NCBI GenBank assembly: GCA_002342175.1
Contig: DDPL01000054.1
Span: 1-13,111, forward strand
Origin: Legionellales bacterium UBA2469
Lineage (GTDB): Bacteria; Pseudomonadota; Gammaproteobacteria; Legionellales; Legionellaceae
DNA: 13,111 nt
Reading direction: 5' to 3'
Shown: positions 1 through 6,134 of the stretch, in pieces
How positions within the stretch are numbered: the first letter of the stretch is position 1
Layout of the letters: each line of letters opens with the position of its first letter
The notes under the pieces: generated by a model
The model's input: the letters and a program-made list of their open reading frames with translations, nothing else
What the model was told of the DNA's origin: nothing
Databases searched by the model: none
Made by a program: the position numbers and the translations under genes

Positions 1-25
1 AAAATTTTTTGAGGTTAGAATAACC

Positions 26-502
26 ATGTCAAAAAAAGAAAACACCGGAGCGGGCGAAATTATTTATAACAAAAAAGCTCGCTTTCAATATGAGATTGAA
101 AAAGAATGGGAAGTGGGACTTTCGTTAGAAGGCTGGGAAGTTAAAAGCTTACGTGCCGGCCGAATTCAATTGGTGGATAGTTACGTTATTATAAAAAATG
201 GAGCCGCATGGTTGTTTGGTGCGCAAATTCAGCCGTTACCGACTGCTGCGACACATATTCATGCTGATCCTTTGCGCAACCGAAAATTACTGGTGCATGC
301 GCATGAGTTTAAGCAATGGATTGGTTATGTCGAACGAGATGGTTATACATTAGTTCCTTTGAGCTTATATTGGCGAGGAAAATGGATTAAGGCGAAAATT
401 GCCCTTGCAAAGGGCAAGAAAACATATGATCAACGGGAAACCATTAAAGATAGAGAATGGCAAAGAGAAAAAGCCAGGGTGATGAAAAAAAATCAATATT
501 AG
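26..502 (+). CDS. smpB: SsrA-binding protein SmpB
   Basis: SmpB binds the tRNA-like domain of tmRNA (SsrA) and delivers it to stalled ribosomes for trans-translation in the cytoplasm. The 158-residue length is normal. Family motifs are visible in order: GWEVKSLRAG at residues 36-45, the DPLRNRKLL block at about 81-89, GYTLVPL at 106-112, and the basic C-terminal tail beginning ALAKGKK at 126. The tail normally reads DKR; here it is DQR (residues 135-137), a small departure in the segment that folds as a helix in the mRNA channel. The ATG has a GAGG 11 nt upstream (11-14), a slightly long spacing. The ssrA gene itself is not in the window. An A-run before the stop and a T-run after it could pair, but only through A-T pairs, so no convincing terminator separates it from glmS. 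Confidence 0.97.
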   Translation: MSKKENTGAGEIIYNKKARFQYEIEKEWEVGLSLEGWEVKSLRAGRIQLVDSYVIIKNGAAWLFGAQIQPLPTAATHIHADPLRNRKLLVHAHEFKQWIGYVERDGYTLVPLSLYWRGKWIKAKIALAKGKKTYDQRETIKDREWQREKARVMKKNQY

Positions 503-541
503 TTTTTTTGTTCTAAACTGTGATGGATGCTTTTGATCGTT

Positions 542-547
542 TATAAT
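542..547 (+). promoter_or_regulatory. candidate -10 box upstream of glmS
   Basis: A perfect TATAAT lies 29 bp before the glmS start, in the 74-bp gap after smpB. No good -35 hexamer is found 16-18 bp upstream (TGTGAT at the 17-bp position is poor), so this is a candidate only. A strong Shine-Dalgarno GAGGAG at 566-571, 5 nt before the ATG, would lie in the leader. No glmS ribozyme-like leader fits in so short a gap. Confidence 0.4.
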
Positions 548-576
548 GTAAAAATAATGACAAATGAGGAGCTAGT

Positions 577-2394
577 ATGTGTGGTATCATCGGAGCGATC
601 GCTCAGCGTGATATTAGTGATATTTTATTGGAGTGCTTAAAGCGTTTAGAATATCGTGGCTATGACTCTGCTGGATTGGTAACGATCAGCTTAGATGGAC
701 AATTGCGTCGTTTGCGAACGGAAGGAAAAGTTCAGGCGTTGATCAGTAAAGCACAAGAACATCCAATTCCTGGATATATCGGTGTGGCACATACGCGATG
801 GGCAACGCATGGTCGACCTGCTGAACATAATGCACATCCTCATTTATCCCATCAAGAATTAGCGGTGGTGCACAATGGAATTATTGAAAATCATCTAGAG
901 CTTCGAACAAATTTAATATCAAAAGGTTATCAATTTGACTCTGAAACCGATACAGAAGTCGCAGCCCATTTAATTCATGATTGTTATCAGTCAACGAAAT
1001 CTTTACTAAGTGCTGTGCAAATGGCTTCAAAACAAATGAAAGGCGCATTTGCCCTGGGTGTTGTTCATTTAGAGCACCCTGAACAACTGGTGGCGGTTCG
1101 CCAAGGTAGTCCCTTGGTGATTGGTTGTGGAAACAGTGAAAATTTTATTGCATCGGATCCCTTAGCATTACGAACCTATGCTAAAACAGTACGCTATTTA
1201 GAAGAAGGTGACACGGCATATTTAACTTCATCGATTTGCGACATTTACAATCAAAATGGTGAAAAAGTTGATCGTATCGCCTATGAATTGAAAGATGATT
1301 CGGTTGTGGTATCCAAAGGACATTACCGACATTTCATGTTGAAAGAGATTTTTGAACAACCTCGAGTGCTTCTGGATACGCAAATGGGTCGAGTTATTAA
1401 TCCATCGGTCCTTCGTGCAAGTTTTGGTGTAGAGCTTAGTCAAATGCTACACCAAGTTGAAAATATTCATATCATTGCTTGTGGCACAAGTTATCATGCT
1501 GGATTAATTGCCAAGTATTGGCTAGAAGAAAAAACCAATATTGCCGTTAGTGTCGAGGTGGCTAGTGAATATCGATATCGTCATGTGGTTGTTAAACCCA
1601 ATACCTTATTAATGACCATTTCGCAATCTGGAGAAACAGCGGATACTTTGGCAGCACTGCGAAAAGGGAAAACAATGGGTTATTTATCGACATTGGCGAT
1701 TTGTAATGTTGCGAGCAGCACTTTGGTTCGAGAATCCAATAATGCATTTTTAACGCGCGCAGGTATTGAGATTGGCGTCGCTTCAACGAAAGCGTTTACG
1801 ACGCAGTTGTTGGCTTTATTGATGCTTACAGCTGCGTTTGCATCGGATGACGAGGCTGTTGAAATTTGTTCTGAATTGCAAAAAGTATCTGGATACTGTG
1901 AATCGGTTTTAGAATTAGATCATCAAATTCAAGTTTACGCGCAAAAGTTGGTACAAAAAAATCATACGTTGTTTTTAGGACGTGGAATTTATTTCCCAGT
2001 TGCTTTGGAAGCCGCTTTAAAGCTAAAAGAAATTTCATATATTCATGCAGAGGCATATCCAGCTGGTGAGTTAAAACATGGTCCTTTAGCATTGGTTGAT
2101 CACAATATGCCGGTTGTTGTGATTGCGCCACGCGATGATTTAATCGATAAATTGCAATCGAATGTACAGGAAGTTCAAGCACGTGGTGGCAAAGTCGTTT
2201 TATTTGCAGATGAGTCTTGGTCTGCTGATCATGCCGAGGGATTGGATTTAATTCGCGTACCTTCTTGTTCGGCAATGTTGGCACCTATCGTATATAGTTT
2301 ACCCATGCAGCTTTTGGCATATTATGTTGCTGTTGCAAAAGGAACGGATGTAGATCAACCCCGCAATTTAGCAAAATCAGTGACGGTAGAATAG
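577..2394 (+). CDS. glmS: glutamine--fructose-6-phosphate aminotransferase (isomerizing) GlmS
   Basis: GlmS makes glucosamine-6-phosphate from fructose-6-phosphate and glutamine, the first committed step towards UDP-GlcNAc, peptidoglycan and lipopolysaccharide. The 605 residues match the usual length of about 609. The N-terminal Ntn glutaminase domain starts MCGIIGA, with the nucleophile Cys2 exposed when Met is removed, then HTRWATHG at 72-79, HNG at 99-101 and ETDTE at 123-127. Two SIS sugar-isomerase domains follow, with ACGTSYHAG at 301-309, TISQSGETADT at 347-357, STKAFTTQ at 403-410, Glu485 in KLKEISY, and His501 in ELKHGP. The protein ends LAKSVTVE with the expected catalytic lysine at 600. 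All key residues look intact. It lies 74 bp after smpB and 26 bp before the Tex-like gene, with which it is probably co-transcribed. Confidence 0.98.
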   Translation: MCGIIGAIAQRDISDILLECLKRLEYRGYDSAGLVTISLDGQLRRLRTEGKVQALISKAQEHPIPGYIGVAHTRWATHGRPAEHNAHPHLSHQELAVVHNGIIENHLELRTNLISKGYQFDSETDTEVAAHLIHDCYQSTKSLLSAVQMASKQMKGAFALGVVHLEHPEQLVAVRQGSPLVIGCGNSENFIASDPLALRTYAKTVRYLEEGDTAYLTSSICDIYNQNGEKVDRIAYELKDDSVVVSKGHYRHFMLKEIFEQPRVLLDTQMGRVINPSVLRASFGVELSQMLHQVENIHIIACGTSYHAGLIAKYWLEEKTNIAVSVEVASEYRYRHVVVKPNTLLMTISQSGETADTLAALRKGKTMGYLSTLAICNVASSTLVRESNNAFLTRAGIEIGVASTKAFTTQLLALLMLTAAFASDDEAVEICSELQKVSGYCESVLELDHQIQVYAQKLVQKNHTLFLGRGIYFPVALEAALKLKEISYIHAEAYPAGELKHGPLALVDHNMPVVVIAPRDDLIDKLQSNVQEVQARGGKVVLFADESWSADHAEGLDLIRVPSCSAMLAPIVYSLPMQLLAYYVAVAKGTDVDQPRNLAKSVTVE

Positions 2395-2420
2395 TTTTTT
2401 AATGAGGAATTTGGATTGAT

Positions 2421-4199
2421 ATGGTGATTTCAGTCGCACAAGCAAAAATGGATGTTATCGCACAACAGTTGCGCATAACTTCTGCACAGGCATCAGATGC
2501 ATGTCGTGAATTTGAAGAAGGTCAGCAAGGTACATATTTTATGAAAGGATTGTCGACCTTACAATGGTTTAAATTACAACAGATGCTAAAAGATCCTGAG
2601 ATTTTGGTTCATCATCAATGGACTGGCTATGATCAATATGAAGCTTTTCAGGCACAACAGTATGCATTAAGTGATGAAGAAATCGCATTAATTTTAGAAA
2701 ATGGTTCCGTTGAAGATAGCGCATTTCAGAAATTTATTTTTTATTGTATAAAGCATGTTGCAATTCTTCCGAAACTGCGCCAGACCTTTTGGGAAAAAGC
2801 CGAAGTAAGTTTGGTGGTTGAGGGAAAAGCCTCTGAACCGGTAAAAGCACTACAAGCCATATGGCCCAGTCCATTGCCCCAATTGAAAAAATTAAATACG
2901 ACATTGTTTTTAAAATTTTGGGATTTGCGTAAAACAGGATTAAAACTGGAATTTACATTTCCTCAATCTAAAGAATCGGTTATTCAAGAAATTGCTAGAC
3001 ATTTTCAGTGGAAGCCGGCAGCAGATGCATGGATGAAGCAAGCGTTTGAAAAAGCCTATGATTTATATTATTTGCCGCGTTTACATCGAGATTTATTGGC
3101 CATGAGTTATGATGCGATGGTTGATCAAATGTTGCCGGTGGTTGCAACCAAATGGCGGCAAGTATTATTGCAAAAAGCCATTGGCCCAGAAACATTTTTA
3201 TTATTGTACCCACATGGCAAATCAGGCGTCATGATTTTAGCGGTGGATGCCGATGGACAACTTTTAGATGAAGCAATGATTTATCCATATGCCCCTGATT
3301 ATGATGCTGAACATACATTATCGTATTTGGCAAAATGCCTCATTCGAAAAAATATTATGCATGTGGCAATGATTGTACAACCGGAAACTAAAAAAATTTT
3401 ATTAAAGACCTTAAGTTTGCTTCACAAACGCTATCCTGATTTAAGCTGGGAGATGCATTTATATGCGCCAACATTAAGTCATTTAATTCCAAGTAGACAT
3501 AGTAAACATCCACAGGTTGAGGATGTATTAAGCATTGCAAAAGCGATTCAATCGCCTTGGACGTTTTGGTTGCAGGCAGATCCGCTTTTATGGCTAGCCC
3601 CATTATTAAGACATTTACCGAAGGCCATGCTTCAAGCATTGTGGCAACATATGCTAATAGAAAAAGCTTATTTATTGGGTGCAGATATCCCCTTGGTAAA
3701 TCCGGAAGCATTGGCGGCTTTGCATCAACAAGACGATTGGCAGCAAGCGCATGCATGGGAAATGAAACCCGTTCAATTGATGACGCCAGAGATAAAAAAT
3801 AATTTACAGGACGTTGTTGTAGGGGCGCGTTTTCAGGCAGTTGTTTTGCGACTCATGAATTATGGCGTTTTTGTCGATTTAGGAGAGGGTGTTGAAGGAT
3901 TGATTCATATCTCTGCGATGGGCGATTGCTTTATTTCAGATGTCTCATTATTGATGAAAGAAGGAGATGTTATTGAGGTTGAATGGATTTCTTATGACGC
4001 TGCACAAAAGCGATTGAGTTTAAAATTATATCAGCCCTGGAAACCTAAAGATGAAGCAAGGGTCGAAAAACCAAAATCGACGCAAAGAGACAAGCCAAAG
4101 TCACAGGCTCGAAAACCAGTCCCTTCAAAGGAAAAATCAGCGCCAGTTAATAAAGCTCCTACAGCGATGGAATTGGCTTTTGCAAAATTAAAGGGCTAA
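2421..4199 (+). CDS. degenerate Tex/YhgF-like S1 RNA-binding protein
   Basis: The clearest domain is an S1 RNA-binding fold at about residues 465-537, with NYGVFVDLGEGVEGLIHIS in the Tex style. The rest follows Tex/YhgF weakly but in the right order: an N-terminal helical part (about 5-60), a central helical part (about 185-255, with ADAWM), a YqgF/RNase H-like region (about 255-385) with VDADGQLLDEAMIYPYAP resembling Tex VDATGKLLDTATIYPHAP, then SIAKAIQSP resembling Tex SIARRLQDP. Signature residues are gone: DPGLRTG is YPHGKSG, the IGNGTASRET stretch is IVQPETKKIL, and SEAGASVYSASE is not recognisable. The tandem helix-hairpin-helix part seems deleted, since ADIPLVNPEALAAL, like the segment after the HhH in Tex, comes only about 30 residues after the YqgF end. 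Tex is usually about 770 residues; this has 592. A basic Lys/Pro tail ends AFAKLKG. An in-frame stop at 2403 leaves ATG 2421 or GTG 2424 as start. The frame is open throughout, so it is not an ordinary pseudogene. Tex ancestry is inferred from remembered sequences. Confidence 0.8.
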   Translation: MVISVAQAKMDVIAQQLRITSAQASDACREFEEGQQGTYFMKGLSTLQWFKLQQMLKDPEILVHHQWTGYDQYEAFQAQQYALSDEEIALILENGSVEDSAFQKFIFYCIKHVAILPKLRQTFWEKAEVSLVVEGKASEPVKALQAIWPSPLPQLKKLNTTLFLKFWDLRKTGLKLEFTFPQSKESVIQEIARHFQWKPAADAWMKQAFEKAYDLYYLPRLHRDLLAMSYDAMVDQMLPVVATKWRQVLLQKAIGPETFLLLYPHGKSGVMILAVDADGQLLDEAMIYPYAPDYDAEHTLSYLAKCLIRKNIMHVAMIVQPETKKILLKTLSLLHKRYPDLSWEMHLYAPTLSHLIPSRHSKHPQVEDVLSIAKAIQSPWTFWLQADPLLWLAPLLRHLPKAMLQALWQHMLIEKAYLLGADIPLVNPEALAALHQQDDWQQAHAWEMKPVQLMTPEIKNNLQDVVVGARFQAVVLRLMNYGVFVDLGEGVEGLIHISAMGDCFISDVSLLMKEGDVIEVEWISYDAAQKRLSLKLYQPWKPKDEARVEKPKSTQRDKPKSQARKPVPSKEKSAPVNKAPTAMELAFAKLKG

Positions 4200-4232
4200 A
4201 CTTTATTAAAGAATAAAAACAAGGACGTTGCG

Positions 4233-4610
4233 ATGGATGATAATCGGGGTTTATTGACCATACAAACATTGGCAATGCCTGGAGATACTAATGCCAATGG
4301 TGATATTTTTGGTGGATGGCTGGTCTCGCAAATGGATTTGGCGGCAGGCGTCTTGTCAAAGTCAATTGCAAAAGGACGAGTCGCAACGGTTGCCATTAAC
4401 GCCCTTCAATTTCTAAAGCCTGTTCATGTGGGCGATATCGTGTCATGTTTTTGTCGGCTGGATAAAAAGGGACGAACTTCCATGCATATTATTGTAGAGG
4501 TTTGGACTGAAAATTTTCACTTGAATACCACAACGCAGGCAGCTATTGGAACATTTGTGTTTGTTGCCATTGATGAGGAAGGGAAACCTCGCGAAGTACC
4601 AATAGACTAA
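4233..4610 (+). CDS. yciA: acyl-CoA thioesterase, YciA type
   Basis: This is a single hotdog-fold acyl-CoA thioesterase that hydrolyses acyl-CoA esters to free acid and CoA in the cytoplasm; the family accepts a broad range of chains. The 125 residues are close to the YciA length of about 130. The family block TLAMPGDTNANGDIFGGW is at residues 12-29, with the catalytic Asp24 in NGDIFGGW. RVATVAINALQFLKPVHVGD and KKGRTSMHI follow, and the end EGKPREVPI is also typical. A clean Shine-Dalgarno AAGGA at 4221-4225 lies 7 nt before the ATG. It follows the Tex-like gene by 33 bp and is probably its operon partner, though no functional link is evident. It meets the minus-strand membrane-protein cluster tail to tail with an 11-bp gap. 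Confidence 0.95.
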   Translation: MDDNRGLLTIQTLAMPGDTNANGDIFGGWLVSQMDLAAGVLSKSIAKGRVATVAINALQFLKPVHVGDIVSCFCRLDKKGRTSMHIIVEVWTENFHLNTTTQAAIGTFVFVAIDEEGKPREVPID

Positions 4611-4622
4611 AGGGTATCCTTT
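4609..4622. terminator. possible small bidirectional hairpin between convergent genes
   Basis: AAAGG, loop GTAT, CCTTT forms a 5-bp stem exactly between two converging stop codons, with a short T-stretch after it on the plus strand and the complementary arrangement on the minus strand. The placement suits a shared terminator, but the stem is short and mostly A-T, so the call is weak. Confidence 0.3.
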
Positions 4623-5080
4623 TAATCTGGGGTTTGAGCGTACCATATCGGCGTGGCTATTATTCTTGCAATCGGTGATAACACTAATAATACCATGTTC
4701 ATCACGATATCCAACGCGTTTAATATTACTTTTGAGGTACATTTTAATGTTTGATCAAATGATTTTCCGGCAGCATTAACATCACATATCAATAAATTGG
4801 TGAGTGTCATGGCAAAATTGAGGATGCCTCCAATGATATTTTTAAGAAGATCTGCCATATCCTCGTAAATTCGAAATAAAAAATTAATGATATCGAGCTC
4901 ATCTAAAATATTGGCAAATGGAGAGAGGATATAAAAATTAAAACTATCCTGCCAAAGTTTTTTAAAGTTTGAAAAAATATCTTCACAACTACAATTCCAA
5001 TTATTGTAATGAAATTTTTCTTGAGAATGGATTAAATTTTCAGAAAATTCTTTTTGTTTATCGGCCAAGAACGGGGTCAT
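4622..5080 (-). CDS. hypothetical membrane-associated protein, copy C of a tandem family
   Basis: I do not recognise this 152-residue protein. It has a polar, aromatic-rich N-terminal half, a hydrophobic stretch at about 61-99, a polar linker (about 100-114), and a second hydrophobic stretch at about 115-147 holding the motif SPIARIIAT (135-143). The same layout and motif appear in the gene at 5591-6073 (SPISRFLAT), and a weaker version in the gene at 5058-5519. No cleavable signal peptide is seen; the protein may sit in the membrane as hydrophobic hairpins. A longer reading from a TTG at 5143 is possible, but the ATG at 5078-5080 has GGAG at 5088-5091 with 7-nt spacing and gives a length matching its relatives. 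The start overlaps the upstream gene by 23 bp, suggesting translational coupling. It is visibly more AT-rich than the housekeeping genes. Function unknown. Confidence 0.75.
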   Translation of the reverse strand: MTPFLADKQKEFSENLIHSQEKFHYNNWNCSCEDIFSNFKKLWQDSFNFYILSPFANILDELDIINFLFRIYEDMADLLKNIIGGILNFAMTLTNLLICDVNAAGKSFDQTLKCTSKVILNALDIVMNMVLLVLSPIARIIATPIWYAQTPD

Positions 5081-5519
5081 GTGAGTGCTCCGTAAAAAAG
5101 GGTTTAAAAAATGTAATCGGGCTGCATAGCAGTGATAAAGCAAATAAAACGGGCTGAACGATTAAATCCAAAAGTGAAAAGTGAATTGATTGTATTGCAA
5201 TTAAACTATCTTTAATCCAATTGCCTAAAGTTGTGAGAATGTTTTCATCATAATTTAAAAATATTGCTGCAACAGGAAGAATAAAACTTAATATCAGTAG
5301 GTGGATGATGATTGATAACTGAATATAGAACATTGTAGATAGCAAATTAAACAGTTGGATAGGGTTAATAGGGTTTATGTCCATATAATAGTTCCAGGAA
5401 AGCTCCCAATAACTAAATAAATGATCTGCATTTTCATTCAATGTGTATTGATAAGGCGTAGCCGAATAAATATCGATAAATGATTTTCGCCATGCATCAT
5501 AATTTTTTGAATCGTACAT
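5058..5519 (-). CDS. hypothetical membrane-associated protein, copy B of a tandem family
   Basis: This 153-residue protein has no family I recognise. Residues 1-55 are polar with many Tyr and Trp; about 56-88 is strongly hydrophobic (FNLLSTMFYIQLSIIIHLLI); a short linker with NYDEN follows; and about 104-142 is hydrophobic again, ending LLCSPITFFKPFF. It aligns with its two neighbours through the N-terminal aromatic segment (WELSWNYY, compared with WQDSFNFY in copy C and NADFEFAI in copy A) and the following NP-x-L/D-x-FNLL part, but it is the most diverged and has lost the R-x-x-AT ending of the SP motif. The ATG has AGGTG about 8 nt upstream and a good promoter in the short gap before it. 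Its 3' end overlaps copy C by 23 bp. A one-line sample at 5281-5340 is about 27% GC. Function unknown. Confidence 0.75.
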   Translation of the reverse strand: MYDSKNYDAWRKSFIDIYSATPYQYTLNENADHLFSYWELSWNYYMDINPINPIQLFNLLSTMFYIQLSIIIHLLILSFILPVAAIFLNYDENILTTLGNWIKDSLIAIQSIHFSLLDLIVQPVLFALSLLCSPITFFKPFFTEHSHDPVLGR

Positions 5520-5547
5520 GTGCTATCACCTGCATTAAAGTAGAAAT

Positions 5548-5576
5548 ATTGTACATGATGTCTTTTAGCAAATCAA
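5548..5576 (-). promoter_or_regulatory. sigma70-type promoter for the copy B-copy C pair
   Basis: On the minus strand TTGATT (5571-5576) and TACAAT (5548-5553) are separated by exactly 17 bp, matching the consensus at 4 and 5 of 6 positions. It lies wholly in the 71-bp gap between copies A and B. The predicted transcript would start near 5541, giving a leader of about 20 nt before the copy B ATG. Confidence 0.6.
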
Positions 5577-5590
5577 GGTGTTATTGTATT

Positions 5591-6073
5591 TTAATATGTA
5601 AATAAAGGTGTCGATGGAATGTCGGCAGGAAAAAATGTCGCTAAAAATCGAGATATAGGAGATATGGCCAAAAGTCCAATATTGACTGCAATATCTAGGG
5701 ATACTAGCAATAAACAAGCAGAGGCATTTGTTAAAATATATAGAGTGTTGTATGAATCTGTTAAATTAAATGGAAATAAACAACTAAAAAATAAAGATAA
5801 AGTACTATAAACAAACGCAAGATAGAATAACTCAAGCCATGTCACGATTTGTTCAAATAAAAAAGAAATAAAAGGAAGTAGGTTGAATTCATCCATGGGA
5901 TTATAGAATGGCGCATATATTGCAAATTCAAAATCTGCGTTTAGATGATTACAAAACAATTTGATATTATCTGAGATGGTTTGTTTATGAATGGGGGAGT
6001 TATAAAAATATTTCCGAGAATCATCACGTTGCCTTCGGTAGATAGATTTAATTTTCTTTGAATTGAGGGCCAT
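5591..6073 (-). CDS. hypothetical membrane-associated protein, copy A of a tandem family
   Basis: This 160-residue protein is unrecognised. A basic N-terminus (KKIKSIYRRQR) leads to a polar segment up to about residue 62, then a hydrophobic stretch at about 64-102, a polar linker with LTDSYN, and a second hydrophobic stretch at about 111-148 containing SLDIAVNIGLLAISPISRFLAT. That last part aligns closely with copy C (ALDIVMNMVLLVLSPIARIIAT): SPI-x-R-x-x-AT is shared and spacing is preserved. The upstream match, APFYNPMDEFNLLPFISFLF against SPFANILDELDIINFLFRIY, is also colinear. An in-frame stop two codons before the ATG fixes the start, yet no Shine-Dalgarno precedes it. It begins 43 bp after recN on the same strand, so it may be read through from the typA-nadK-recN operon or use the candidate promoter at the recN end. 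Function unknown; a membrane role is inferred from hydrophobicity only. Confidence 0.75.
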   Translation of the reverse strand: MALNSKKIKSIYRRQRDDSRKYFYNSPIHKQTISDNIKLFCNHLNADFEFAIYAPFYNPMDEFNLLPFISFLFEQIVTWLELFYLAFVYSTLSLFFSCLFPFNLTDSYNTLYILTNASACLLLVSLDIAVNIGLLAISPISRFLATFFPADIPSTPLFTY

Positions 6074-6106
6074 TATTTAAAGACAACAAGTATAAATTAG
6101 ACACAT

Positions 6107-6134
6107 TTTATATGATTTAGGTGATAAGGTCCAA
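6107..6134 (-). promoter_or_regulatory. candidate promoter for copy A
   Basis: On the minus strand TTGGAC (6129-6134) and TATAAA (6107-6112) are spaced by 16 bp, overlapping the last codons of recN. A second possible -10 box, TATACT, is at 6089-6094 but lacks a matching -35. Either would give copy A its own transcript. Weak -35, so tentative. Confidence 0.35.

Noticed and set aside
485..509. A-run and T-run flanking the smpB stop as a terminator
   Set aside because: The stem would be only A-T pairs with no GC-rich part; too weak to call.
593..604. Perfect 12-nt palindrome GAGCGATCGCTC at the start of glmS
   Set aside because: It falls in codons for the conserved GAIA-type start of GlmS, occurs once, and needs no regulatory explanation.
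1826..2284. 152-codon minus-strand frame inside glmS
   Set aside because: Antisense shadow of an intact, highly conserved gene; no recognisable protein features.
3388..3756. 122-codon minus-strand frame inside the Tex-like gene
   Set aside because: The plus-strand frame continues across it into a clear S1 domain; the antisense product shows no family pattern.
4969..5157. Plus-strand open frame of 62 codons inside the paralogue cluster
   Set aside because: It lies opposite two overlapping minus-strand genes that show paralogy, has no family-like sequence and no convincing ribosome site.
5619..5810. Plus-strand open frame of 63 codons opposite copy A
   Set aside because: Lys/Asn-rich low-complexity antisense reading of an AT-rich gene whose minus-strand product aligns with its neighbours.
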